Shown: positions 17,309-25,198 of the stretch, one piece after another
How positions within the stretch are numbered: position 1 is the stretch's first letter
How the letters are laid out: every line of letters begins with the position of its first letter
DNA from: UBA1765 sp045615885
GTDB taxonomy: Bacteria; Fibrobacterota; Fibrobacteria; Fibrobacterales; Fibrobacteraceae
Reading direction: 5' to 3'
Assembly: GCA_045615885.1 (NCBI GenBank)
Contig: JAZLFR010000049.1
Coordinates: 121,023 to 185,022 of the forward strand
Length of the DNA stretch: 64,000 nt
Notes under the pieces: generated by a model
Database searches by the model: none
Told to the model about the DNA's origin: nothing
The model's input: the letters and a program-made list of their open reading frames with translations, nothing else
Program-made: the position numbers and the translations under genes

Positions 17309-19213
17309 ATGGCAATGACTAACTGGCGCATTGATGATTCCCGCGACCTTTACAACATTCGCGGTTGGGGTGTCAATTTCTTTGACATAAATGAAAAAGG
17401 CCACGCCACGGTTCGCCCGCTCAAGGAAGGCGGCCCCGAAATAGACCTTTACGAAATCATCCAGGAACTTTCGTTACGCGATGTTCCGACTCCGGTTCTT
17501 TTACGCTTCCCAGACATTCTGGATAGCCGTATCGAAAAGATCAACGAGTGCTTTGCAAAGGCTCGCGAAGAATACGGTTTCAAGGGCAGCTACTACAGTG
17601 TATTCCCGATCAAGGTGAACCAGCAGCGCGCCGTTCTTGAAGAAGTCGTCCGCCATGGCAAAAAGTTCAACATCGGCCTAGAAGCGGGTTCCAAGCCGGA
17701 ACTCCACGCCGTGCTTGCCAACATGGACAACCCGGAAGCTCTGATCATTTGCAACGGCTACAAGGATGAAGACTTCATTGAACTTGCACTCCTCTCCCAA
17801 AAGATGGGCAAGAAAATTTTCATCGTCGTAGAAAAGATGAACGAATTGCACCTGATCGCAGAAATTTCAAAGCGCATCGGTGTGCGCCCGAACATAGGCA
17901 TGCGCATCAAGCTCGCAAGTTCCGGCAGCGGCAAGTGGGAGGAATCCGGCGGATACCACAGCAAGTTCGGCCTAAACAGTTCCGACCTTCTGGAAGCGCT
18001 TGACTACATTCGCGAAGAAAAGCTCGAAGACTGCGTTCGCCTTATCCACTTTCACTTGGGAAGCCAGATTACAAACATCCGCAAAATCAAGAACGGACTT
18101 CGTGAAGTTTCCCAGTTCTATGTGCAGCTCCGCAAGGAAGGCATGAATGTGGAATTCGTTGACATCGGCGGCGGCCTCGGCGTCGACTACGACGGTTCCC
18201 GCTCAAGCAACGCAAGCTCAGTGAACTACTCTGTGCAAGAATACGCAAATGACGTGATCTACACGATGTTCGAAACATGCGACCGCGAAGATGTGCCGCA
18301 CCCGAATGTCATTGCCGAATCTGGACGCGCCCTCACTGCCCATCATTCCATTCTCGTGTTCAATGTTCTGGAAACAGCCGGCCCGGGCTTCTTTGAAGAA
18401 GAACTCGGCGACGAAGTCAAGAGCGACGACCCGGAAATGCTCCGCGACCTGTATTCCATATACAAGAGCCTTTCTCCAAAGAACTTGCTCGAAAGCTGGC
18501 ACGACGCCTTGCAGATCAACGACGATACTTTGAACGGCTTCAAGACCGGCGATGTCGATCTTCGCACACGAGCCATGGCAGAACGCTTGTTCTGGAGCAT
18601 TGCCCGCAAGGCAAGCAACCTCGCCCAGGAACTGCGCCACCCGCCACACGAACTTGATTCGCTCCAGCGCCTGCTTGCAGAAAAATACTTCTGCAACTTC
18701 TCGCTTTTCCAGAGCCTGCCAGACAACTGGGCCATTGACCAGATTTTCCCGGTCATGCCGATTCAGCGCTTGAACGAGCTGCCAACTGTAGAAGCCACGC
18801 TCCAGGACATTACTTGCGATAGCGACGGCAAACTCGACATGTTCGTTCGCAGTGGCGAAATCAGCCGCACGCTTCCGCTCCACCCGATCAAGAAGAACGA
18901 ACCTTACTTTATCGCCGTGTACCTCGTGGGCGCCTACCAGGAAATTCTCGGCGACCTTCACAACTTGTTTGGCGACACCAACGCAGCACACATCGTTTGC
19001 GAAGACGACTCCTACAAGATCGAAAAGGTCATTGACGGAGAAACCATCGAAGATGTTCTCGATTATGTGAACTTCAGCGACAAGGCTCTTGTCCGCTCTA
19101 TGGAAAACTGGGTAACCCGTTCCGTGAAGGAAGGAAAAATCACCTTGCAGGAAGGCAAGGAATTCCTGAACATCTACCGCAGCGGCCTGTATGGTTACAC
19201 TTATTTGGAATAG
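17309..19213 (+). CDS. speA: Biosynthetic arginine decarboxylase
   Basis: 634 residues, typical SpeA length. The N-terminal PLP alanine-racemase-type barrel has the Schiff-base lysine in SVFPIKVNQQRAVLEEV, IGLEAGSKPEL, HFHLGSQI and VDIGGGLGVDYDGS. The C-terminal half has the substrate block VCEDDSYKIEKV and the (S/D)xxxC-type region. Converts arginine to agmatine, first step of putrescine/spermidine synthesis. Begins MAMTNWRIDDSRDLYNIRGWG, the conserved SpeA N-terminus. An AAAGGAAG motif lies about 15 nt upstream, rather distant for a Shine-Dalgarno. A short outer-membrane protein gene follows 3 nt after the stop. Confidence 0.96.
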   Translation: MAMTNWRIDDSRDLYNIRGWGVNFFDINEKGHATVRPLKEGGPEIDLYEIIQELSLRDVPTPVLLRFPDILDSRIEKINECFAKAREEYGFKGSYYSVFPIKVNQQRAVLEEVVRHGKKFNIGLEAGSKPELHAVLANMDNPEALIICNGYKDEDFIELALLSQKMGKKIFIVVEKMNELHLIAEISKRIGVRPNIGMRIKLASSGSGKWEESGGYHSKFGLNSSDLLEALDYIREEKLEDCVRLIHFHLGSQITNIRKIKNGLREVSQFYVQLRKEGMNVEFVDIGGGLGVDYDGSRSSNASSVNYSVQEYANDVIYTMFETCDREDVPHPNVIAESGRALTAHHSILVFNVLETAGPGFFEEELGDEVKSDDPEMLRDLYSIYKSLSPKNLLESWHDALQINDDTLNGFKTGDVDLRTRAMAERLFWSIARKASNLAQELRHPPHELDSLQRLLAEKYFCNFSLFQSLPDNWAIDQIFPVMPIQRLNELPTVEATLQDITCDSDGKLDMFVRSGEISRTLPLHPIKKNEPYFIAVYLVGAYQEILGDLHNLFGDTNAAHIVCEDDSYKIEKVIDGETIEDVLDYVNFSDKALVRSMENWVTRSVKEGKITLQEGKEFLNIYRSGLYGYTYLE

Positions 19214-19216
19214 GTA

Positions 19217-19828
19217 ATGCAAATGAAAAAAATATTTGCGATCATAGCTTTTGCTCTTTTGGCTCAAGCCTCTTTTGCCGGTGAAAATTTAAAGTTTGGC
19301 GTTCGTTTTAACGAAGGCATAAGCATGTTTTCTGGCAAAGATCTTGATGGCATTCTCAAAGAAGCCGGCACCAATTCTGGCGTAACTTTTGAAATGCTAA
19401 TCAAGATGAACGAGCAACTAGCCATTCATCCGGCAATCGGCATCAACTTCGATCTTTACGAAGCAACAATGAAATATGAAGAGAGCGACGGAATCCACCA
19501 TTATTACGGATCCGTTGACGAAAACATCCTCTTGTTCAATTTGCAGTTGCCGGTACTTGCTCGTTACAATTTCACGCCAGGTTTCTTTGCTGAAGCCGGT
19601 CTGCAGGCAGACTTCAATCTAATTTCTTCATACGGTATCGACGGTGATTACGAAAGTATCAAAAAAGACGTCAGCGCCTGTGATTTTGGAGTTGCTGTAG
19701 GAGCTGGTTACACATTCTGGTTCGGGCTCGGTATCGACGGTCGCTTCATTTTCGGATTGACTGACGTACTTGACAAGGCGGAAGCAAGTCAGACTCGTTT
19801 CCAGATTGGCTTGAGCTGGATGAAATAG
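19217..19828 (+). CDS. Outer-membrane beta-barrel protein, small
   Basis: 203 residues with a signal peptide (MKKIFAIIAFALLAQASFAG). The mature part alternates polar and hydrophobic residues and ends LSWMK. The strands LKFGVRFNEGISMFSG, LPVLARYNFTPGFFAEAGLQADF and FGVAVGAGYTFWFGLGIDGRFIFGLTDV are typical of small 8-stranded OmpX/porin-like barrels. Specific role unknown. The start may be ATG 19217 or the in-frame ATG 19223. It lies 3 nt downstream of speA and probably shares its transcript, ending at the terminator 19855-19885. Confidence 0.85.
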   Translation: MQMKKIFAIIAFALLAQASFAGENLKFGVRFNEGISMFSGKDLDGILKEAGTNSGVTFEMLIKMNEQLAIHPAIGINFDLYEATMKYEESDGIHHYYGSVDENILLFNLQLPVLARYNFTPGFFAEAGLQADFNLISSYGIDGDYESIKKDVSACDFGVAVGAGYTFWFGLGIDGRFIFGLTDVLDKAEASQTRFQIGLSWMK

Positions 19829-19854
19829 GTTTCCATAGCATCACGACAACAAAA

Positions 19855-19885
19855 AGAGTCCCGCTGAAAGCGGGACTCTTTTTTG
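19855..19885. terminator. Intrinsic terminator between convergent speA-OMP and pheS
   Basis: Perfect stem AGAGTCCCGC (19855-19864) / GCGGGACTCT (19870-19879) with loop TGAAA, flanked by A5 on the left and T6 on the right, so it can act on both strands. Confidence 0.92.
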
Positions 19886-19900
19886 CATTCTCTAGCTTAA

Positions 19901-20923
19901 TTAGAACTGCTTCAAGAAGCGTTCATCGTTGCTTGTGAGCAAGTTGATTTCAGGGATTGCATGGCGGAGCATTGCAATACGGTCAAGACCGAAGCCAAAT
20001 GCAAAGCCCGTATACTTTTCGCCATCAATGCCGCAGTTCTTGAATACGTTCGGGTCCACGGAACCGCAGCCACCGATTTCCATCCAGCCGGTGCCCTTGC
20101 AACGGCGGCAGCCTTCGCCACCGCAGAACACGCAGCTAACGTCCATTTCTGCAGAAGGTTCGGTGAACGGGAAGAAGCTCGGACGGAAGCGAGTCTTTAC
20201 GCCTTCGCCAAACAACTTGTTCATGAACACCTGGAGCACGCCCTTGAGGTCTGCAAACGAAATGTTTTCGTCAACCACGAGGCCTTCGCACTGCTGGAAC
20301 ATCGGAGCGTGAGTAGCATCGTTATCCACGCGGAATACATGGCCCGGAGCAATCATGCGGAAAGGCGGCTTGTGAGTTTCCATGTAGTGAATCTGGGTAC
20401 CACTGGTGTGGGAACGGAGCACGACACCTTCATCAAGGTAGAACGTGTCCTGCATGTCACGGCTCGGGTGATCCGGCGGAGTGTTCAATGCTTCGAAGTT
20501 GTACCAGTCAGTTTCAATGTCGCGACCGAAGTCCACTTCAAAACCCATCTGGCTGAAGAAGTCGATGATTTCTTCGCGGATGTCGTAAAGCGGATGCGTG
20601 GAACCGGCAGGAATACCGTCGCCCGGCAAGGTAACGTCAACGTTGCCTTCTGAAAGTTTCTTTTCAAGTTCAGCAGCCTTGGATTCTTCAATAGCCTTGT
20701 CGATGCGTTCAGCAACAAAGGCCTTGAGTTCGTTCACAAGCTTACCGAAAGCAGGGCGTTCTTCTACAGGGAGAGTACTAGTCTGCTTCAAAAGGTCCGT
20801 CACCAAACCTTTCTTACCCAAATACTTGACGCGGAAAGCGTCTACTTTATCTTTTGCCGCTGTAGCAAGATTCTTAAGATCATCTTCAAAGGCGGCTTTC
20901 AAGGTTTCAATTTTTTCGCTCAT
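19901..20923 (-). CDS. pheS: Phenylalanyl-tRNA synthetase alpha subunit
   Basis: 340 residues, standard PheS size. N-terminal coiled-coil (residues 1-90), then HPLYDIREEIIDFFSQMGF, class II motif 2 (VFRVDNDATHAPMFQQCEG), FRPSFFPFTEPSAEMDV, a zinc-knuckle-like CVFCGGEGCRRCKGTGW insert, and motif 3 FAFGFGLDRIAMLRH. The cysteine insert is seen in some lineages. Charges tRNA-Phe together with PheT, which is not in this window. TACATTTA (20931-20938) is 7 nt before ATG 20923. Confidence 0.96.
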   Translation of the reverse strand: MSEKIETLKAAFEDDLKNLATAAKDKVDAFRVKYLGKKGLVTDLLKQTSTLPVEERPAFGKLVNELKAFVAERIDKAIEESKAAELEKKLSEGNVDVTLPGDGIPAGSTHPLYDIREEIIDFFSQMGFEVDFGRDIETDWYNFEALNTPPDHPSRDMQDTFYLDEGVVLRSHTSGTQIHYMETHKPPFRMIAPGHVFRVDNDATHAPMFQQCEGLVVDENISFADLKGVLQVFMNKLFGEGVKTRFRPSFFPFTEPSAEMDVSCVFCGGEGCRRCKGTGWMEIGGCGSVDPNVFKNCGIDGEKYTGFAFGFGLDRIAMLRHAIPEINLLTSNDERFLKQF

Positions 20924-21108
20924 ACGGTGGTAAATGTAGTAAAATAATTCCCATACAGATTATCAAAAGCCTGCTCATGATTTGCGATTTTTAAGTCATT
21001 TGCCTCATCAAACGAATATGCATTCAGGCAAGCAAACAGCACAAGCACAGTCATTGCAAATATCAAGAGAGCATTTCGTTTTAACATCAACTTAGCAAAA
21101 GCCAACAT
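20920..21108 (-). CDS. Possible small exported/lipoprotein-like peptide upstream of pheS
   Basis: 62-residue ORF (or 55 from the in-frame ATG 21087) with a hydrophobic N-terminus ending VLFACLNAYS, which could be a signal peptide or lipobox, and a short polar tail. Its TGA overlaps the pheS ATG (ATGA), a common coupling arrangement. Against it, the likely pheS -10 box lies inside this ORF, and the composition is not convincing. Listed as tentative only. Confidence 0.25.
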   Translation of the reverse strand: MLAFAKLMLKRNALLIFAMTVLVLFACLNAYSFDEANDLKIANHEQAFDNLYGNYFTTFTTV

Positions 21109-21180
21109 ACCAAAGGTCTTGGCCAGAAACTATCCCTTAACCAGTCAAATCATTCAACAAAGATTTTCTACCTTTTAGCC

Positions 21181-21648
21181 ATGGCTCATTTGATTTCTCA
21201 AGAAGGCTTTGATAAGTTAAAGGAAGAATGGCATCAACTGAAATATGTTGAACGCCCGGCTGTGCAGGCCCGTGTAACCGCGGCCGCTGCAGAAGGCGAC
21301 CGCAGCGAAAATGCAGAGTACACTTTCGGTCGCATGCGCATTCGCGAAATCGACCGCCGCCTACGCTTTTTGGATAAGGTTCTAGACACCGCAAAAATCG
21401 TAGAACAGAAGATTCCGGAAGACAATTCCATCCGCTTCGGCGCAACGGTCACGCTCAAAGCCAAAAAGACAGGCAAGACAAAAACCTACCGTCTCGTAGG
21501 ACCACAGGAAATCGACCCGCTCAAGGGCAACATCAGCGTATCCTCCCCCGTCGGCAAGGAACTGATTGCAAAGCACCAGGGTGACACAGTCTCTGTTACC
21601 GCTCCAAAAGGCGTAATTGAGTATGAAATTGTAGAAGTGAGTTATTGA
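21181..21648 (+). CDS. greB: Transcription elongation factor, GreA/GreB family (GreB-like)
   Basis: 155 residues. N-terminal coiled-coil hairpin with the catalytic acidic tip EGDRSENAEY, followed by RIREIDRRLRFLDKVLD, which is closer to GreB than GreA. The C-terminal FKBP-like domain runs from about residue 80 (FGATVTLKAKK...GNISVSSPVGKELIAKHQGD). It stimulates transcript cleavage by backtracked RNA polymerase. Promoter TACCTTTT (21169-21176) ends 4 nt before ATG 21181. Purine-rich repeat DNA starts immediately after the stop. Confidence 0.93.
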   Translation: MAHLISQEGFDKLKEEWHQLKYVERPAVQARVTAAAAEGDRSENAEYTFGRMRIREIDRRLRFLDKVLDTAKIVEQKIPEDNSIRFGATVTLKAKKTGKTKTYRLVGPQEIDPLKGNISVSSPVGKELIAKHQGDTVSVTAPKGVIEYEIVEVSY

Positions 21649-21716
21649 TAGAAGACAGAAAACAGAATACAGGAAGAAATTATTTTTGAATTCTGAATTA
21701 TTAGATGTTGATTCCC

Positions 21717-22487
21717 ATGTTTATTGACGCACACTGCCATATCGATGCCCTTGAAGAACGCACCGGTGAAAAGTTCGAAGACTTGCTCGCAAGAATGGAA
21801 ACTCCGCCGGAGGCATTCATTCACAACGCCACAAGCATTGACTCTTTTGAATACGGGCGCATAGTCAGCGAAACATTCGCAAATGTATACGCCACGTACG
21901 GCATTCACCCGGAATATGTAGAATGCTTTGACGAAGCCCGCCTGCTGCTCCCCGACTACTGGGCTCACGAACGCTGCGTTGCCTGTGGTGAATTCGGCCT
22001 AGACTACCACTATGGTGCGGACTTGCGCGATGAACAGATTCGCGTTTTTGAAATACAGCTTGAAGACGCCCTGCAAACAGGCAAACCGCTCGTACTGCAC
22101 TTGCGCGAAGCCGAAGAAGACAGCGTCGCCATTCTAAAAAACGCAAACCTTGGCGACACAAAAATCCATGTGCACTGCTTTACCTCAAACCGTAGCTACG
22201 CAGAAAAATTGTTGAGCATTTCTGATGGAATCCACATCGGGTTCACCGGTATTCTGACATTCAAGAGTGCAGAATACATTCGCGAAGCAGCAAGCATCGT
22301 GCCGCTCAACAAGTTGCTCCTTGAAACTGATTCCCCGTTCATGGCTCCGGTACCATACCGTGGCGAGCCATCGCACGGGGGCATGATTCCGCACATTGCA
22401 GAAAAGTTGTCTGAAATCAAAAACGTTCCGCTAGAAGAGCTTTACAGACAAATTAGAGAAAACACAAAAAACGTCTACGGTGTGTAA
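21717..22487 (+). CDS. TatD-family metal-dependent hydrolase
   Basis: 256 residues from MFIDAHCHIDAL, which holds the HxH metal motif. Other metal ligands are in VACGEFGLDYHYG (Glu), LVLHLREAEEDSV (His), KIHVHCFTS (His) and LLETDSPFMAP (Asp). TatD proteins are DNases or deacylases; here the exact substrate is unknown. Normal length. An ATG 12 nt upstream (21705) adds MLIP, but the family normally begins at M(F/L)(I/V)D. Confidence 0.93.
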   Translation: MFIDAHCHIDALEERTGEKFEDLLARMETPPEAFIHNATSIDSFEYGRIVSETFANVYATYGIHPEYVECFDEARLLLPDYWAHERCVACGEFGLDYHYGADLRDEQIRVFEIQLEDALQTGKPLVLHLREAEEDSVAILKNANLGDTKIHVHCFTSNRSYAEKLLSISDGIHIGFTGILTFKSAEYIREAASIVPLNKLLLETDSPFMAPVPYRGEPSHGGMIPHIAEKLSEIKNVPLEELYRQIRENTKNVYGV

Positions 22488-23045
22488 GGTGCTAGGTCGG
22501 AGTTTTGTCAAGAGGCAAGACAGAGGAGAGGAGTCAGTGACAGGAATCAGAAATTGTAACTTACAATGTCATGGCGAGCGAAGCGCGGCTATCCTGAAAC
22601 AGGAATCAGGAGTCAGTGACAGGAGTCAGGAGATGTAAGACGGAAGACGAAAGGAACTGTAACTTACCATATTCTGGATCACTTCGCGTTGCTCGTGATG
22701 ACAATTTAAGATGCAAGAGCCAGATGCAAGATGCAAGAGATTATAATCGCGCCGAAGGCGCCCGAAATGAGCCAAACGAATTGAGCTAGCTCAAATTCAC
22801 TTGGCGAATGAGCCGCATCTATGGCGAAGCCATGAACGCGCCTAACATTCCACTAGATCCTAACCACTAAATCCTAGATCCTTAAACTCGTTCAGACGAC
22901 AGACGTCAGCCTACAGCCGACACATTGGAAATTTGCAAGTATCTCTCGTCTCTCGTCTGTAGGCACGCAGTGCCGTTCTCTCGTCTATTCTATACCCTAC
23001 ACCCTAGCCCCTGTTCCCTAAACACTGGAAATCAGCATTCACCAA
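22488..23045. repeat. Composite interspersed repeat block 4 (558 bp, no gene)
   Basis: Order: GACAGAGGAGAGGAGTCAG units; REP-like left arm 22568-22594; ~80 bp of CAGGAATCAGG / GTAAGACGGAAGACG units; REP-like right arm 22676-22702; AGATGCAAGA units (22708-22738); a cluster of perfect small hairpins, GCGCC-GAA-GGCGC (22749-22761), TTGAGCTAGCTCAA (22781-22794) and ATGGC-GAA-GCCAT (22821-22833); CTAGATCCTAACCACTAAATCC; the ~90-bp CAGACGTCAGCCTACAGCC...CGTCTAT element (22892-22987, hairpin GGCAC-GCA-GTGCC); then CTATACCCTACACCC and ACTGGAAATCAGCATTCACC up to the stop of the next gene. Confidence 0.85.
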
Positions 23046-23714
23046 TTACTTCTTGCATTTTTTGAGGGCATCATCAAGGAACTTGTCCAGGTCTTCGCTT
23101 TCGGCAAATGTTTCCTTGATAAAATCAGGCAAGGAATATTTTTTAAAGACTTCCTCCGTAACACAAGAGCAAAGCCTTTTTGCATTCGGGCTGTTGTTTG
23201 CGTCAGCAACGCATTCATTTACCAAGTTCGCCTTGATTGCCGGAGTCACGGTCTTTGGCAGGCACGGCAAAATTTCCTTGGAAACAATTTCTTCAAAACG
23301 TTTTTCATTGTCGGCAACAAAATCATCGCCGCCTACAGAAAACATTGCCGCCTGTTCAACATCCTTCATTTGCAAAAGGCGATCCACCGCACATTCGCAA
23401 ACTTTCTTTGCATCAGGCTTTCCTAAAATGTGATCGATTTCATCGGCGCATTCATCTTGCACAAAACATTCCGAAGCAGTAGAAAACAAATCCGAAAGAA
23501 CAACGACTCGTTTATCTTCGGGGAGCGTTCCATTTTCAATTGCAATGAATGTATTCAAATCATACTTTTTGCTGAGTTTCTTCAACGCACAGGAGCAAGC
23601 CTGCTTGTTTTGCGTAACGCCAACGCACTGATTCAAAAATGCCTTTTCTAGCATCGGGCTAAGCGCACCGGCAAGCAAAACAGACTGCAGCAAAGAAGCA
23701 ATCGTTGCAATCAT
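23046..23714 (-). CDS. Cys-rich protein with three repeated C-x(n)-CxC modules, unknown function
   Basis: 222 residues. The N-terminal hydrophobic segment (ATIASLLQSVLLAGALS) may be a signal peptide. Three copies of a module follow: NQCVGVTQNKQACSCALKKL, DECADEI...KKVCECAVDRLL and NECVADANN...KRLCSCVTEEVF, each with one Cys, a spacer of 11-14 residues, then CxC. This suggests disulfide or metal-bound helical repeats outside the cytoplasm. I do not recognise the family. Its ATG overlaps the ftsE stop (TGATG), so the two are co-translated. Confidence 0.78.
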   Translation of the reverse strand: MIATIASLLQSVLLAGALSPMLEKAFLNQCVGVTQNKQACSCALKKLSKKYDLNTFIAIENGTLPEDKRVVVLSDLFSTASECFVQDECADEIDHILGKPDAKKVCECAVDRLLQMKDVEQAAMFSVGGDDFVADNEKRFEEIVSKEILPCLPKTVTPAIKANLVNECVADANNSPNAKRLCSCVTEEVFKKYSLPDFIKETFAESEDLDKFLDDALKKCKK

Positions 23715-24403
23715 CAGAGAATCTCCTTGTTCAGCAATTCCCCATGGCTCAAAGACAAGCGACGGAACGGACTATTCATGTAGAAATCCGGGTTATGCGT
23801 AGCCATGACGACGGTCGTGCCTCGCGCATTGATTTCCTTGAAAATCTTGAAAACCTCGTCGGCGTTTTCTGGGTCAAGGTTACCGGTCGGTTCGTCGGCA
23901 ATGAGCAAATACGGATTGTGCACCATGGCTCGGGCAATGGCTACGCGCTGCTGCTCACCGCCCGAAAGCGTATACGGCATGGCAAAGCGTTTTTGACTGA
24001 TACCAACGAGAGTCAACGCTTCGAATACGGCGGCGTTCAACTTTTTTGCAGGCGTCCCGACAATGCGGAGTGCTAGAGCCACATTGTCAAACACATTGCG
24101 GTCCGGCAGCAATTTAAAGTCCTGGAACACCACGCCCATCTTGCGACGAAAACCTTGAATTTTAGACTCCGGGCAGGTTTTGGAATCGTAAATGGTGTCC
24201 TTGTCAAAACGCACCATCACCTGGCCACCACGCTCTTCATCGGGGCGTTCATCCATGTAGATCATTTTGAGCAACGTAGATTTACCGGCGCCAGAGTGAC
24301 CGGTCAGAAAAACGAATTCACCCTTGCGAATGCGAAGCGTCACATCAGAAAGCGCCTTCCAGTTTTCTTCGTATGTCTTTGTTATGTGCGAAAAATAAAT
24401 CAT
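23714..24403 (-). CDS. ftsE: FtsE-like ABC transporter ATP-binding protein
   Basis: 229 residues. Walker A GHSGAGKSTLL, Q-loop VVFQDFKLLPDRNVFDNVALAL, signature LSGGEQQRVAIARA, Walker B LLIADEPTGNLDP and the switch His in VVMATHNPDF. The IYFSHITKTYEENWKALSDVTL start and DRNVFDNVALALRI block match FtsE, which with FtsX regulates septal peptidoglycan hydrolases. No ftsX lies next to it. Instead it is sandwiched, with 1- and 4-nt overlaps, between a Cys-rich exported protein and a methyltransferase, so assignment as the division FtsE is probable but not certain; other MacB/LolD-type ATPases are related. Confidence 0.85.
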   Translation of the reverse strand: MIYFSHITKTYEENWKALSDVTLRIRKGEFVFLTGHSGAGKSTLLKMIYMDERPDEERGGQVMVRFDKDTIYDSKTCPESKIQGFRRKMGVVFQDFKLLPDRNVFDNVALALRIVGTPAKKLNAAVFEALTLVGISQKRFAMPYTLSGGEQQRVAIARAMVHNPYLLIADEPTGNLDPENADEVFKIFKEINARGTTVVMATHNPDFYMNSPFRRLSLSHGELLNKEIL

Positions 24404-25131
24404 AGGGTCACCACAAATTGCATGCGCGTCGTTTCTGGATTTACCGGAGCAAGCGAGAATTCCGAATACACGGCTTCTAGCTTAAGGCCGGCACGCTTCA
24501 ATGTTTTTTCAAAAAACTCCTGGGCATAAATGAACTGTTCATGCGTTTCGGAAAAGCGCTCGTACTTGCCGTCTTCGCCCTTGCAAAAAAAGTCAAATTC
24601 ATTCTTTTGCAAATGCTTGCGATAATCATAGACGCTATGCCTGTTGATTACGCAATTTTCAAGTTCCGTAACATCCCAGACATCATCAAAATAGCATTCG
24701 CTGTTAAATTCGGTAACGGCGTCAAAAACGAAAATGCCGCCCTCCGAAAGAACGCGCGCCACTTCCTTGAAGAATGCAAGAAGCTTGTCTTTGCTCAAAT
24801 AGTTCACGGCATCATAAGTCATGAGCACCATGTCGAACTTGCCTGTAAACGGGAGCTTGGCGGCGTCGACGACCGCCCTGAGCCCAGCAAATTCAGGGTC
24901 GGCAAGAGCAATCATCTCTTCCGAAATATCAGTACTCACTCGGCTTTGCAAAGATTTCGGAGCAAAGTGCCTGCTCAGCAAACCAGCGCCGGCACCGACT
25001 TCCAATAGGGTCTTTGGAAACTTGCAATGCAGGCGGACCAAGCGTTCCAGATAACGGCCCCACTTGGCGTAATCCACATGTTCCATTACGCTCTTATAGA
25101 AAGGGGCTAACTTTGAATACGGCTTTGTCAT
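24400..25131 (-). CDS. Class I SAM-dependent methyltransferase
   Basis: 243 residues from MTKPYSKLAPFYKSVMEHVDYAKWGRYLERL, the usual opening of this methyltransferase group. SAM-binding motif I LLEVGAGAGLLSRHF, acidic loop VSTDISEEMI, motif FDMVLMTYDAVNYL and LSEGGIFVFDAVTEF. Substrate unknown. An upstream in-frame ATG (25182) would add 17 residues encoded by repeat-derived DNA (AGATGCAAGA and CTAAATCC-like units, 25132-25198), so I reject it. The stop overlaps the ftsE start (ATGA). A link to envelope/division genes is suggested only by gene order. Confidence 0.88.
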   Translation of the reverse strand: MTKPYSKLAPFYKSVMEHVDYAKWGRYLERLVRLHCKFPKTLLEVGAGAGLLSRHFAPKSLQSRVSTDISEEMIALADPEFAGLRAVVDAAKLPFTGKFDMVLMTYDAVNYLSKDKLLAFFKEVARVLSEGGIFVFDAVTEFNSECYFDDVWDVTELENCVINRHSVYDYRKHLQKNEFDFFCKGEDGKYERFSETHEQFIYAQEFFEKTLKRAGLKLEAVYSEFSLAPVNPETTRMQFVVTL

Positions 25132-25198
25132 TTTCGGATTTAGAGCTAGATAGGGAGCAGAAACAATTTTTGCTTCTTGCATCTTGATCTTGCATCTT

